From IMG/VR virus record IMGVR_UViG_3300018876_000033, positions 1 to 40,283 of that record: a DNA stretch of 40,283 nt, one strand, 5' to 3'. Positions within the stretch are counted from its first letter, which is position 1, and every line of letters starts with the position of its first letter. Both the position numbers and the translations under genes were made by a program. Positions 24,401 to 32,606 of this stretch are shown piece after piece. The stretch is from a virus. The notes under the pieces were generated by a model, which had not been told where the DNA came from, did no database searches, and saw only the letters and a program-made list of their open reading frames with translations.

Positions 24401-27400
24401 AGCAAAAACCTTAGACAAAACCCTTACACCACAACAAAAATATGTTGAGGTTTATAAGCAAGTAAGACAAGAAATAAACGATAACGCTAAAAAAGAATTC
24501 GATGCCATTCAAGAGCAAGAAACAAGAGATATACCTGATGCTAAACGAGCCGAAGGTGTACAAGAAATGGAAACAGAAGTACGGGAGCCTGCTGTCGAAG
24601 AGACGGAAAAAGTAAAAATCGATGATACTCAAAAAGAACAAATAGAGAAATTTAGACAGCAAGAAATTGAAGAGGTTGAGTTGGCTATTGCACGCTCTAA
24701 TGAGACTGGAGAGATTCCAACTGTTAAGGGTCAACCTGTAAATGAAACTACAATTGAGGATATAAACAAAAAATATGATAAAGAATTAGAGACTGACAAA
24801 GAAACAGCACAGTATTTAATTAATTTAAAATCTACAAAAAAATCTGACCCTACCACATACTGGTCTGTTAGTGACGTTGAAGTAGAGGTTGCAGATGATA
24901 GTACTATAATAGATACAGAGGATGGTTCAACTGTAGTAAAACCTGATGGAGATATAGCTGGACTATTCAAGAAAGTAACATCTAAAGCAAAGGGTGTTGC
25001 TCAAAACCTACTTAAGAGAGCTGTAGAGGCAGGAGGAAGAAAGCTTGATAATTTTGATGGCTACCTTACTAAGCAATATGAAAAGGCTGGATTTAGGGTT
25101 GTTGCTAGAACTCCATTTAATAAAGAATATGCTCCTTTTGGATGGAACCAAGAAACACACGGTACCCCAGATGTTGTTGCAATGATTTATGACCCTAACA
25201 ATGAGTTAGACATAGAGGAAAGAATGTTTGATGATCCTGAGAATGGATATGATCAAATGATTGAGTACAGAGACAGTTTATTACCTGAAACTAAAATCAC
25301 TGAAAAAGAAGCGGAAAGGGTTACTCCAGAAGTAACAGAAGGTATATCTAAGCTAAGAGATACTTTTAATAAAAAAGGATTAGGTTCAAAGAAACCTAAC
25401 ACTCCGGCTCAGAAGGTAAATATAGAGGATCAGGCTATCAAAGCCAAGCAGTCTATATCTAAGTTGTTTCCAAATGTAGACATAGAGGTGTACTACAACG
25501 AGAATGATTATCATAAAGCTATAGGAGAGGTGGATCAATCAGGGGGTACATACTTCAACAATAAGGTTTACATAAACCTAACTAGAGCTACAGACACCAC
25601 AGTGGCACACGAGGTATTTCACGCAGTATTATCACAGTCTTTAAAGTCTGATACTGAGATTCAAAACCTAACTAAAAAATTTATAGACTCATTAATTAAT
25701 GGTAACGACAAGGATGTTATTCAAGCGTTGGTAGATAAGGTAGACACTATAGAGCAGTACAAGGATGTTGCCAATGAGGAAGTTATGGCAGAGCTTTTTG
25801 GTGTATTAGCTGGTTTTGGTAAGAAATTAAAACCTAAAACTAGGAGCCTAGTAAAAAGGTTTTTAGATAGAGTTGCTAAGATACTAGGTCTTAAAAAGTT
25901 CACAGATAACGAATTGATAGATGTTCTTAATACACTATCTAAAAAGGTTGCATTAGGAGAAAGTATTGAAGCTGGTGATATAGGTATATTTAAAGGTGGA
26001 AAAGTAGTAGATAATCCTTCTCAAGCAATATCTAAAAAGTCAGTAGGGTTGTTTGATGTACAATATACTGAAGATAACAGACGAAATGAATTAATAGATA
26101 AAAAACTTTTAGTAGAAATAAATGATGTTAGTGGTTTTTCAGGTTTACAAGCAACTATAACATCTCCTGATGATATGCTTGCCGGAACTATATCTATAGA
26201 TGGTGAGCAGATATTTGAAGGCGGAGGAGGTATATTCTTTGTAACGAAGTATGGAGATGTTTGGGCTTCTGGTAAAAAAGGAACTGCAAATACTTTAGCT
26301 AAAATGATTAACGATTCACTTAAAAATAATGGTGATAGAGGATTATTAGTATTAGCTAAAGGTGATAATCAAAAGTTAATAAGCAGTGTATCTGGTGTTA
26401 ATTCAAGTTTAGCTATATTAGATGTTATGCTAAACAAAGATCTTATAAGTCCTTCTGACTTTAAGTCATCAGTGTCTAAAGCAGTAAAAAGAGAGGTTTA
26501 TAATATTGACCTTAAGTCAAGAAAAAATAAATACAAGAAAGAAAATAATTTAGAAAAAGATAGTCAAATACCTAAAGATCAACTATCTATAATGAAACTC
26601 AAGGCAAAAAAAGTGTCTGAATCAAGGAAGGGTTTTATTAAATTAGGTTCCAACGCAAAGGAACTCAAGAATGACATAAAAGAATATTTTTCAGATCCTT
26701 CTACATCAACTTTTGAAACTAGAGGTAATGTTGTAAAAGATATTTTAGGTATATTGTCTCAATCAAAAAGTGTTAAAGAAAATTCTAAAGAAATAATAGA
26801 GCTTATAGGTGGAGATGTTACTAAGAATTTAGCAAAAGGAAATACTAAATTATCTCAGTCACTTGGAGATTTAGTAGCTGGAGTTGCAGCAGAGCAATTA
26901 ACTAAAGGTTTATCTGTTGGAGATGTTTACGGAATAATAGAGGTTAACAGCGAGGTTGAAGTTATTGAAGATTCTCATCCCAGCTATCCATTCCATATAA
27001 GATTAAAGGATGGCTCAAGTCCTAAACTTATATTACCTAAAAACAGACAGAACGGATCTGAAGTATTAAAAACATCTACAGGAAAAGTATATAGAGTAGG
27101 TAATGTATCTGTTCTATCAGGATCATTTAATCCAAATATTAAACCTAAAAAACAAGTATCTGGAAGACCGTCTATAGATGAGGTTAGAAAGTTTGCTAAA
27201 GAAAATAACATATCTGATACAGACGTTAGAGCCTATCTTAAGGAGACAGGTTACTCTGAATCAGAGATTAAGTTAGCGATGAAGAAGGCTCCTAGTGCCA
27301 AAAAGATTTTAGGTAAGAAGCCTATCAAAAAAACTGTAGATACATACTCCGCACTAAAGAACCAAATAAGACTTGAAGCTCGTGCAGCTAGAGATGCTCA

Positions 27401-30400
27401 AAAAGACCTTAATGCTAAACGAAAGGATTTAGCAGAAATGATAAAAGACTTAGCTAAAAAGGGTAAGATAACAGTAAACCAATCCACGGTACTAATAAAC
27501 AGATTATCTTCGGTTAATCTAAACAATGATACAGCTGTAGATAAGCTTGTTGAGTACATGGATAAAGTATACAAGAATGCTGAATACGCTGACAATATTT
27601 TAAGGTCTAATAAAAGTAGAAAAAAGGCAAAGAATAACATCAGAAGCAAGATTGGTTCTGCTAAAGTAGTATTTAACACACTTAACAAGCTATTTTCAAT
27701 AGACGCTAAGATTATACCTCAGAGTGTTCTTGACACATACAACGATATTGTTAATCAGTTTGGAGAGTCTAGAGCTGTATTGAATCTTGAGGATATATCT
27801 GTTGTAAACGAAAAAGCCAACTCAATACTTGAAGCTATAGACAACGAGGTTTCTGAGATCCCTAAACTACAATTATTGTTTGAAGGATTAAACAAGGTTA
27901 TTGTAAAAGGTAAAGAAGATTTTGCTGCAACCATAGGACAAGCTTTGTCAAAAGAAGAAATAACTCAAGAGGATTTTGATTTGATGAAGAAATACAAGAA
28001 GGATATTGTAACACCTGTTGAAAAAGTTGAGGTTGAAGCTGAGCCTATAGTATTTGAATTCAAGAATAACAATGTTGAAGATAAAATGGAGAATGAGGGT
28101 GCTGAAAGACTTATTGATTTACTAAAGAATAAAAAAGCTGTTGATCAACTTAGCGACTCTTTAAAGAAAAACATACAATCTGTTATAGATAACATAGATG
28201 CTGGTTTCTTCCCAAGCTATGCAAATAATATTGCTAATGAGATAGATTCTATAATATCTAAAGACAACGTTGTACCAAGAATAAAGAAAGGAAAGTATGT
28301 ATTCGACAGGGTTGTTGCTGGATTAAAAAACTTGTTATCATCTAACAAATCTACAACAGAGTATCAGATAAGACAAAACCCATTATCAGATATAGACAAC
28401 GTTCTTGGTAATATGAATAGAACTGATATTTATGACAATATATTCGGAAAGGCAGCTAAGTCATACGCAACTCTTGATGCTCAGATAGATATAGTTCATG
28501 AAAAAATATTAGAGGCAGACGCTCTACTATTTAAACAGTTTAAAAATAATGGTAATAAAGTAACTGAGTCTAAGTATAGAATTATGTCTTATATGTTAGA
28601 AAGAGAATTTCAATCTAACAAAGATAGTAATAAAGTTTTTAGCGCAAGTGAAGCTATAAAGGCAGCCATAGAATCTCAAAGGACAGAAGAAACAACAATA
28701 TACTCCAAAAGGGATGTTGAAATACTTAAATCAATATTAAATGATTTTGAAGGTGACGTAAACATTAATAGTGTGTTTGATAAGTTCTCTAAAAGAGAGA
28801 AAAAAGCTATATCGATTATAGATGAGGTAAACAAATCTATATCAGATAAAGCACTATATACTGCATCTGTAATTAGAGGGTCTAGACCTAATATGATAGA
28901 CAACTACGTTCACCATTCTGTAGCGAGCTCAAATGAAAATAGCGTAGAGTCAATAACAAGTAAGTATAATCAATTTAAAACATTCAGCACAAAGGCAGGA
29001 ACACTTGTTGAGCGTACACCTGGTGTTAAGGCACTTGACTTTGATGTTTTGAAGTCAACAATAAAAGGTGCAAAAGAGACTCTTACTGATTATCATATAA
29101 CTGATACTGCTAGGGTTATATTCAAAACTCTCAATAAGATACAAAAAGACATAATTTCAGATAAAAACTCTACTGATCGTCAAATAGAAACAGCTAATGC
29201 TCTTAAAAAAGCTTTCGACACAGCAATGAGACAAGTATTTGAAATGAATTATGTAAACAATGGTATGAACCTGCTAGGTAAAGCTAAAGCATTAGGATAC
29301 AAAGCTCTTCTTGCTTCTGTTCCTAGAGCTGCCGCTGAAATGGGTAGTAACCTTGCTTATGTGTTATCCACAAGTCCTAAGAGTTTTGCTACAGGAATAA
29401 AATACAAAGAATATGTGTTAGATCAAAGAGGTAGAGACATAATGATAAACCTTAATAGTGAGCAGACTGGAAAACTATACAGCAAGAAGGTCACTGGTAA
29501 GACTGCTGATATTGGTTTATTTGTTGATTCAAAAGGAGCTACTCCAACTGGAGCTGTCAATGGACTTCAAAATAAAGCAAACCAAGTTTCATCTTATCTA
29601 TCTAAGATAACTACAAAACCAACAGAAAAAATTGCAGAGGCACTTATTTCAACACCTGATAAAGCTATATCTAGACCCCTTTGGTTTGGTTCACTTGATA
29701 CAAAATTCAAGGAGATTACAGGAAGTAACATAGATATGGAAGCTATCAGAAATAAAGATAGTAAATACTTAACAGATAATAAGGACGCACTTGATCAAGC
29801 TACTAGATTTGCAGACAAGGAAGTTACTAGAGCAGCAACCTCAATAAACGTGTTTAACGGAGTGTTAAAAAATAAAATAGACCCTAATGATTCAACTACA
29901 TTAAAAATAGTAAAGGAGATTAATGGGTTTATGACAAACTTCGTTATATACGAATACACCACAGCTAGATCTGCTATATCAGCACTAATAAATAGTGGTG
30001 AAATCAGTAGAAAAAAAGGTGCAGCACTCTTATTAGGAACAACAACCAGAATGAGTTTATATATGGTATTGTATCAAGCTTTTTCACATATATTTGATTC
30101 TGCTGTTGCAGCATTAACTGATGCAGATGTTGGAGATGAAGAACTTCCTGAAGAAGATTTATTAGTAAGACAGTTGGTAGGATCTATAACAAGTATGATT
30201 TTAGGAAGGAATCTAGGTAATTTTGCTAAGATAGTACCTAACATTTCTTTAGAAACAATAAATGAAAAGTATCTTGAAGACCTTAGGAAAGGAGAGGATT
30301 ATGACCCTTACAAACATTCAATATCATTTTCTATGCTTTCAAAAGAAGATTTAAAGAAGATACAAACTGGAAGAGCAGGAATTGGTGATATTTTATTAAA

Positions 30401-30680
30401 ATCACTTTCTGGACCATACTCACCTGTAGTAAAAACACTAATTAGAGCCGTAGATTTAGGTGCCAAAGCTACAAGTGAAAAATCAAAAGATTCTACAAAA
30501 CAAAAAGCTATAGAAGAGCTTACTACTAGAATTGTTATAGAAATGATGGGTAATGTGGGTATGATTCCATTCTACAAAGATGTAAGAAGAATTTTAATAA
30601 AAGATCTATTTAGCGAGGATAAAAATAAAAGATCACCTTCAATTAATTTAAGAAGGACTAATATATATATAAGGAAATAA
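21453..30680 (+). CDS. Giant internal ejection (polyvalent) protein with GNAT-like and zincin domains
   Basis: The 3075-residue protein is the last late gene. Residues 1-500 are mostly charged helices. Glycine-rich hydrophobic segments near residues 535, 632 and 722 (for example SGVAPSLGLGKLGTQ) could insert into membranes. About residues 1165-1250 hold a GNAT-like region (KLDNFDGYLTKQYEKAGFRV, then APFGWN and HGTPDVVAMIYDP) as in phage polyvalent proteins. A zinc metallopeptidase motif HEVFH lies at 1386-1390, with a possible third ligand in NEEVMAELFG (1441-1449). Residues 1530-1910 form an unidentified mixed domain. The C-terminal third is helical, with a hydrophobic segment near 2860-2890. 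It is probably carried in the head and injected, where it may modify host proteins or open the envelope. A run of ten A lies at 21611-21620. Confidence 0.72.
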   Translation: MFEELFELTIDGAFASKDEFNEFAKEASNEEIFSIIKEGAFTDFNEFNSIYNLKKKDELQSTSPKVVMESITEDENQSFLSDFIEKNEEEAKPLLEKKLTEKGFSVQQTGIGNALLVTDNVTGEETEVDLKPIKLFGANKEEEISKVKKLIETPIDNRRKLLSTNNKSFFDRDVDSYIESLKNKFPNFSIQNFDDENIVISKGDKSQVIKIKDIKRGGISIREGLSTPDVVSSNSKAFKEINKFIYNNITDDESSSIIGNFNVDTLKNIDENLKNIESKVDVSIESAEANVYNKDYFKGLFQFLDSSNVDIPQDVRNELEKGTKLKVFTTRNGITSREIPLSREEIDSALNQYFYNDLDTKKKIEAYNLSKTVSSRKEKIDRAKKLKIEVLYDSLPNKEEVKEVIRQKNKEITEEELDIQANLKMASSDISNMVKSLDLEVKSMLKENPDVTFKTILDDKGNVVDIVSDKPSEDLEKLKKRVSSAILNYEALVKQSKYKLDKIAANKKTTEEFLEAANKNYDLFDTAMADLKNALVQMGGGAAIMKTLVEGVVEDAVGIPINLGITQPLGALPADVRTDLIRGTMNESRENLDKFYKTKRMYDESIKEGSLGEFSIRTFFEQSPNIALAIGTSGVAPSLGLGKLGTQLLIGTEFGLTSAGQKYDEITTRQEFGKIAKKGLEELESIKGAISDEEYLVQKYELERALKDSEISSKDKTLSVLGTGIVEGGITAFLGTAPNSIKILRDLKKPTKFLDDILVSNYKAASKTLKELGKRTGGEIIEETSIDVLTQVNDYMFLNDQIDLSSLDDVAVTSIITSGAMNTPSTAYSTILTQVNVNRYKNKIKGITDQVQSLKNMLMNPDLTDIQRNSIHDSINSSISQIAGQTTEMEGDAMLLGSENIKEMLTLSSVRNSMLKKAGVENDDSYDIANTKIDNYLSTLSESESKNFVDQMKFIDSKRNDILSKINYEGAIERVFGDKGSEIAKTLDKTLTPQQKYVEVYKQVRQEINDNAKKEFDAIQEQETRDIPDAKRAEGVQEMETEVREPAVEETEKVKIDDTQKEQIEKFRQQEIEEVELAIARSNETGEIPTVKGQPVNETTIEDINKKYDKELETDKETAQYLINLKSTKKSDPTTYWSVSDVEVEVADDSTIIDTEDGSTVVKPDGDIAGLFKKVTSKAKGVAQNLLKRAVEAGGRKLDNFDGYLTKQYEKAGFRVVARTPFNKEYAPFGWNQETHGTPDVVAMIYDPNNELDIEERMFDDPENGYDQMIEYRDSLLPETKITEKEAERVTPEVTEGISKLRDTFNKKGLGSKKPNTPAQKVNIEDQAIKAKQSISKLFPNVDIEVYYNENDYHKAIGEVDQSGGTYFNNKVYINLTRATDTTVAHEVFHAVLSQSLKSDTEIQNLTKKFIDSLINGNDKDVIQALVDKVDTIEQYKDVANEEVMAELFGVLAGFGKKLKPKTRSLVKRFLDRVAKILGLKKFTDNELIDVLNTLSKKVALGESIEAGDIGIFKGGKVVDNPSQAISKKSVGLFDVQYTEDNRRNELIDKKLLVEINDVSGFSGLQATITSPDDMLAGTISIDGEQIFEGGGGIFFVTKYGDVWASGKKGTANTLAKMINDSLKNNGDRGLLVLAKGDNQKLISSVSGVNSSLAILDVMLNKDLISPSDFKSSVSKAVKREVYNIDLKSRKNKYKKENNLEKDSQIPKDQLSIMKLKAKKVSESRKGFIKLGSNAKELKNDIKEYFSDPSTSTFETRGNVVKDILGILSQSKSVKENSKEIIELIGGDVTKNLAKGNTKLSQSLGDLVAGVAAEQLTKGLSVGDVYGIIEVNSEVEVIEDSHPSYPFHIRLKDGSSPKLILPKNRQNGSEVLKTSTGKVYRVGNVSVLSGSFNPNIKPKKQVSGRPSIDEVRKFAKENNISDTDVRAYLKETGYSESEIKLAMKKAPSAKKILGKKPIKKTVDTYSALKNQIRLEARAARDAQKDLNAKRKDLAEMIKDLAKKGKITVNQSTVLINRLSSVNLNNDTAVDKLVEYMDKVYKNAEYADNILRSNKSRKKAKNNIRSKIGSAKVVFNTLNKLFSIDAKIIPQSVLDTYNDIVNQFGESRAVLNLEDISVVNEKANSILEAIDNEVSEIPKLQLLFEGLNKVIVKGKEDFAATIGQALSKEEITQEDFDLMKKYKKDIVTPVEKVEVEAEPIVFEFKNNNVEDKMENEGAERLIDLLKNKKAVDQLSDSLKKNIQSVIDNIDAGFFPSYANNIANEIDSIISKDNVVPRIKKGKYVFDRVVAGLKNLLSSNKSTTEYQIRQNPLSDIDNVLGNMNRTDIYDNIFGKAAKSYATLDAQIDIVHEKILEADALLFKQFKNNGNKVTESKYRIMSYMLEREFQSNKDSNKVFSASEAIKAAIESQRTEETTIYSKRDVEILKSILNDFEGDVNINSVFDKFSKREKKAISIIDEVNKSISDKALYTASVIRGSRPNMIDNYVHHSVASSNENSVESITSKYNQFKTFSTKAGTLVERTPGVKALDFDVLKSTIKGAKETLTDYHITDTARVIFKTLNKIQKDIISDKNSTDRQIETANALKKAFDTAMRQVFEMNYVNNGMNLLGKAKALGYKALLASVPRAAAEMGSNLAYVLSTSPKSFATGIKYKEYVLDQRGRDIMINLNSEQTGKLYSKKVTGKTADIGLFVDSKGATPTGAVNGLQNKANQVSSYLSKITTKPTEKIAEALISTPDKAISRPLWFGSLDTKFKEITGSNIDMEAIRNKDSKYLTDNKDALDQATRFADKEVTRAATSINVFNGVLKNKIDPNDSTTLKIVKEINGFMTNFVIYEYTTARSAISALINSGEISRKKGAALLLGTTTRMSLYMVLYQAFSHIFDSAVAALTDADVGDEELPEEDLLVRQLVGSITSMILGRNLGNFAKIVPNISLETINEKYLEDLRKGEDYDPYKHSISFSMLSKEDLKKIQTGRAGIGDILLKSLSGPYSPVVKTLIRAVDLGAKATSEKSKDSTKQKAIEELTTRIVIEMMGNVGMIPFYKDVRRILIKDLFSEDKNKRSPSINLRRTNIYIRK

Positions 30681-30713
30681 AAAAAAGCCTGTACTTAGTA
30701 CGGGCTTTATAGT
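30681..30713. terminator. Two-way terminator between convergent blocks
   Basis: AAAGCCTGTAC (30684-30694) pairs with GTACGGGCTTT (30698-30708), eleven pairs with one wobble, around a TTA loop. A-runs on the left and T-rich sequence on the right give U-tracts to both transcripts. It separates the rightward virion block from the leftward block. Confidence 0.8.
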
Positions 30714-30857
30714 TTAATAAATGTATTCAATTTCATCTGGGTTAATACCTTTATCTTTCATGTATCTCTCCATATGTTCCTTCCCAAAAAAAGTTTTCTT
30801 TAACTCTTCTTTTTTACCGTCACTGTTGGTGTATGTAATTTTTACTTTAGTTGCCAT
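30714..30857 (-). CDS. Small hypothetical protein (47 aa)
   Basis: A 47-residue protein begins MATKVKITYTNSDGKKEELK and ends INPDEIEYIY. It has a short beta hairpin (KVKITYTNSDGKK) and then a helix (FGKEHMERYMKDKG), a compact alpha/beta plan. It is the last leftward gene, its stop only six bases from the terminator stem, and its ATG is two bases after the stop of the next small gene upstream. The start and stop, the tight packing and the codon pattern support a real gene. Nothing identifies its role; small proteins at the end of early units are often host-takeover factors, but that is only a general expectation. Confidence 0.6.
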   Translation of the reverse strand: MATKVKITYTNSDGKKEELKKTFFGKEHMERYMKDKGINPDEIEYIY

Positions 30858-30859
30858 AA

Positions 30860-31012
30860 TTATTGTTGTTTAGATTCATCTTTAAGCTTCTCTATAGCCT
30901 TGTTGTAGTCAGGCATTCTTTTTATGGTCTCCATAATACCTATAACCATAGTTGTTAATCTATCAATCCTCTTTTCTAGGTTATCAACCCTACTTTGTTT
31001 CTTCCCCTTCAT
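30860..31012 (-). CDS. Small helical hypothetical protein (50 aa)
   Basis: A 50-residue protein has a basic N-terminus (MKGKKQSRVDNLEKRIDRLT), then a Met/Ile-rich stretch (TMVIGIMETI) and a charged tail. The Leu/Ile spacing (VDNLEKRIDRLTTMVIGI) suggests a short amphipathic or coiled-coil helix. Its start overlaps the last 23 bases of the 36-residue gene upstream in another frame, and it is followed closely by the 47-residue gene. The tight overlaps are typical of this early block. No function can be assigned. Confidence 0.5.
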   Translation of the reverse strand: MKGKKQSRVDNLEKRIDRLTTMVIGIMETIKRMPDYNKAIEKLKDESKQQ

Positions 31013-31100
31013 CTAATTGTTGTTGTAGTTTTCTTATTAATTTATAGTCAGGATTATCCTTCAGTTTTTCTTCTATTATTTTATTTATTATCTTTTCCAT
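30990..31100 (-). CDS. Small charged hypothetical protein (36 aa)
   Basis: A 36-residue protein starts MEKIINKIIEEKLKDNPDYK and ends QQLDEGEETK. It starts inside the end of the dATP/dGTP diphosphohydrolase-like gene (20-base overlap) and ends inside the start of the 50-residue gene. It contains the words D-N-P-D-Y-K where the next protein has M-P-D-Y-N-K, a faint similarity that may be chance. The amphipathic helix at the start is the only visible feature. It is accepted because it fills the gap between two overlapping genes on the same strand, but it is short and the call is weak. Confidence 0.4.
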   Translation of the reverse strand: MEKIINKIIEEKLKDNPDYKLIRKLQQQLDEGEETK

Positions 31101-31398
31101 CTAAATAAGTTTCTAGTGCAGCCAATGCTCTCCAAGCTACCTTACCTAAGTGTAGAATTCCGTCATCGTCTACCGGTTGATGAGAGTGATCAATAAGGTG
31201 TCTAACAAGAGCATCCTTATGATCAAAACTTTTACTTTTATCCCAATGCAATGGTTTGTCTGGGTGGTGTTGACTATTTCCAGCGTTACTAACCATAGAC
31301 ACGTACTTAAGTGCGTTAGGAAAATACTTAAGAACACCTGTGTATACAGGCATTCCCTTTCTTTGTTCTGTTTTATATGTTGTGTCTGTTGTCCACAT
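31081..31398 (-). CDS. dATP/dGTP diphosphohydrolase N-terminal-like protein (DUF5664)
   Basis: This 105-residue protein matches the pattern of the phage domain once called DUF5664 and named in Pfam as dATP/dGTP diphosphohydrolase N-terminal domain. It has KGMPVYTGVLKYFPNALKYV (14-33), then LHWDK (50-54), DALVRHLIDH (62-71) and DDDGILHLGKVAWRALAALE (77-96). Conserved His and Asp residues (H67, H71, D77-D79, H83) are those expected for metal and nucleotide binding in this all-helical group. It would hydrolyse a purine dNTP to the monophosphate and so shape the nucleotide pool. It neighbours replication genes. The family call is fairly confident; the substrate is unproven, and no purZ-like gene is in the window. 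Confidence 0.7.
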   Translation of the reverse strand: MWTTDTTYKTEQRKGMPVYTGVLKYFPNALKYVSMVSNAGNSQHHPDKPLHWDKSKSFDHKDALVRHLIDHSHQPVDDDGILHLGKVAWRALAALETYLDGKDNK

Positions 31399-31400
31399 AA

Positions 31401-31511
31401 TTAATAATTTGATATAAAATTAGAAAATGAATATGTTAGAATTAAAATAAATAAAGCTAAAACAAAACTAACACCTACAAACAATAAAATGTTTTTTAAT
31501 AATTTTTTCAT
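31401..31511 (-). CDS. Small single-span membrane protein (36 aa)
   Basis: A 36-residue protein opens with MKKLLKN, followed by an unbroken hydrophobic stretch of about 20 residues (ILLFVGVSFVLALFILIL) and a short polar end. That is one membrane-spanning helix with a positive N-terminus, so the N-terminus should be cytoplasmic. It lies between the phosphoesterase gene (three-base gap) and the diphosphohydrolase-like gene (two-base gap) on the same strand, which supports a real gene. A holin-like, superinfection-exclusion or membrane-stress role is conceivable, but nothing in the sequence chooses among them. Confidence 0.55.
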   Translation of the reverse strand: MKKLLKNILLFVGVSFVLALFILILTYSFSNFISNY

Positions 31512-31514
31512 AAT

Positions 31515-32606
31515 TTAAAATATGTGAGTTAATCGTGCGATCTGACCGTGATTAGGATGATGAACATATCCCTCAACAGCCTTAGGGTTGTGCTGGTATC
31601 CGTTCCTATGATGCCAAGAGTCAGTACCACTAGGACTTCTTAAACTCTCAACCGTTACTCCAACAAAATCCTTTGCGTTCTTGTGATGAACGTGGTGTGT
31701 GTACACATACCTATGCTTTGTGTCTGACCAATGTTTACTAGCCTCCTGAGCCATTAACAATGGTAGGTCTTGAAACTTTGCTCCATCACCATGTGTTGTT
31801 CCTATTAAATTTAACCCATACTTCAAATACTTTCTATGAGAAATTGACGTATCAAATGTAACATTCTTAGAGTTCTTGAACCAGGTTTTTATAACGTCAG
31901 CTAAAAAGAATCCATTCGTATAGTCGTGATTAGACGGGTTATACATAACGTGAACATCTGCCTGTGTCATTAACCTCTCTATAACCTCAACGTAAATATT
32001 TTTAGCCTTTAAGAAGTTCTCATACCACATCCCATCAGTGTCTTGAGGTGTTCCAGAGGTGGTCTGTCTCTTAGGTGTATCTATGTGTAGTATATCGTTA
32101 CCTATGACAAGCACAAACTTCTCTATGTTAAATCCGCTAGCCTTATTAAGTATACCATCAACTCCCTCTCTAACTCTCTGTACAGCTATCTCTGAGTTGT
32201 ATTCCTCTCCAGTTTCAAAAGCTGTAGATAGTTTACCTATATGAACATCAGCCGGATCTATAACAAGCATATGAGGTTCTCTAACACTAGATCTCTTTAT
32301 GCTAGGGTACTTAGGTGCGTAGTCCTTCATCTCATCAATCAACTCGCTGCATATGTCTCTCATCTGAACAACCTCTGGTCTAATCTTTACAGAGTATTCC
32401 TTAGTCTTATCCCAGTACTCAATAACTGAAGAGAAGTCTATACCTCTGTTCTTACAGTGATTAAGAAGTCCATTATTTTTTATTTCCTTTAGTTGCATCT
32501 GCTGCTCTGGAGTTAGAGCATACTTAGGATTACCTAAGTCTTTCTTTGACTTTATTTCTAAGCCTAAGGCTATAGCTACATCGTCAGATAGTCTATTATA
32601 TTTCAT
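31515..32606 (-). CDS. Calcineurin-like metallophosphoesterase
   Basis: The 363-residue protein carries all five metal-binding motifs of the calcineurin-like superfamily: DVH (D120, H122), GND (168-171, a variant of GDxxD), NHD (N226, H227), THGD (H272) and HHVHH (304-308). The catalytic part spans about residues 112-320. The first 100 residues form a helical domain with LTPEQQMQLKEIKNN that could bind nucleic acid. Phage members of this superfamily act as DNA or RNA nucleases or phosphatases. It sits in the replication block near a VRR-NUC nuclease and a SNF2-like helicase, which fits DNA processing or recombination. The superfamily is certain; the substrate is inferred. Confidence 0.8.
   Translation of the reverse strand: MKYNRLSDDVAIALGLEIKSKKDLGNPKYALTPEQQMQLKEIKNNGLLNHCKNRGIDFSSVIEYWDKTKEYSVKIRPEVVQMRDICSELIDEMKDYAPKYPSIKRSSVREPHMLVIDPADVHIGKLSTAFETGEEYNSEIAVQRVREGVDGILNKASGFNIEKFVLVIGNDILHIDTPKRQTTSGTPQDTDGMWYENFLKAKNIYVEVIERLMTQADVHVMYNPSNHDYTNGFFLADVIKTWFKNSKNVTFDTSISHRKYLKYGLNLIGTTHGDGAKFQDLPLLMAQEASKHWSDTKHRYVYTHHVHHKNAKDFVGVTVESLRSPSGTDSWHHRNGYQHNPKAVEGYVHHPNHGQIARLTHIF

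Noticed and set aside
24411-24970. Two minus-strand frames of 107 and 79 codons
   Set aside because: Both are antisense to the giant ejection gene and have low-complexity Phe/Ser-rich composition.
29364-29372. TTATCCACA, a perfect DnaA-box-like word
   Set aside because: Single occurrence inside the giant ejection gene, far from the replication genes and without clustered copies; expected by chance in AT-rich DNA.
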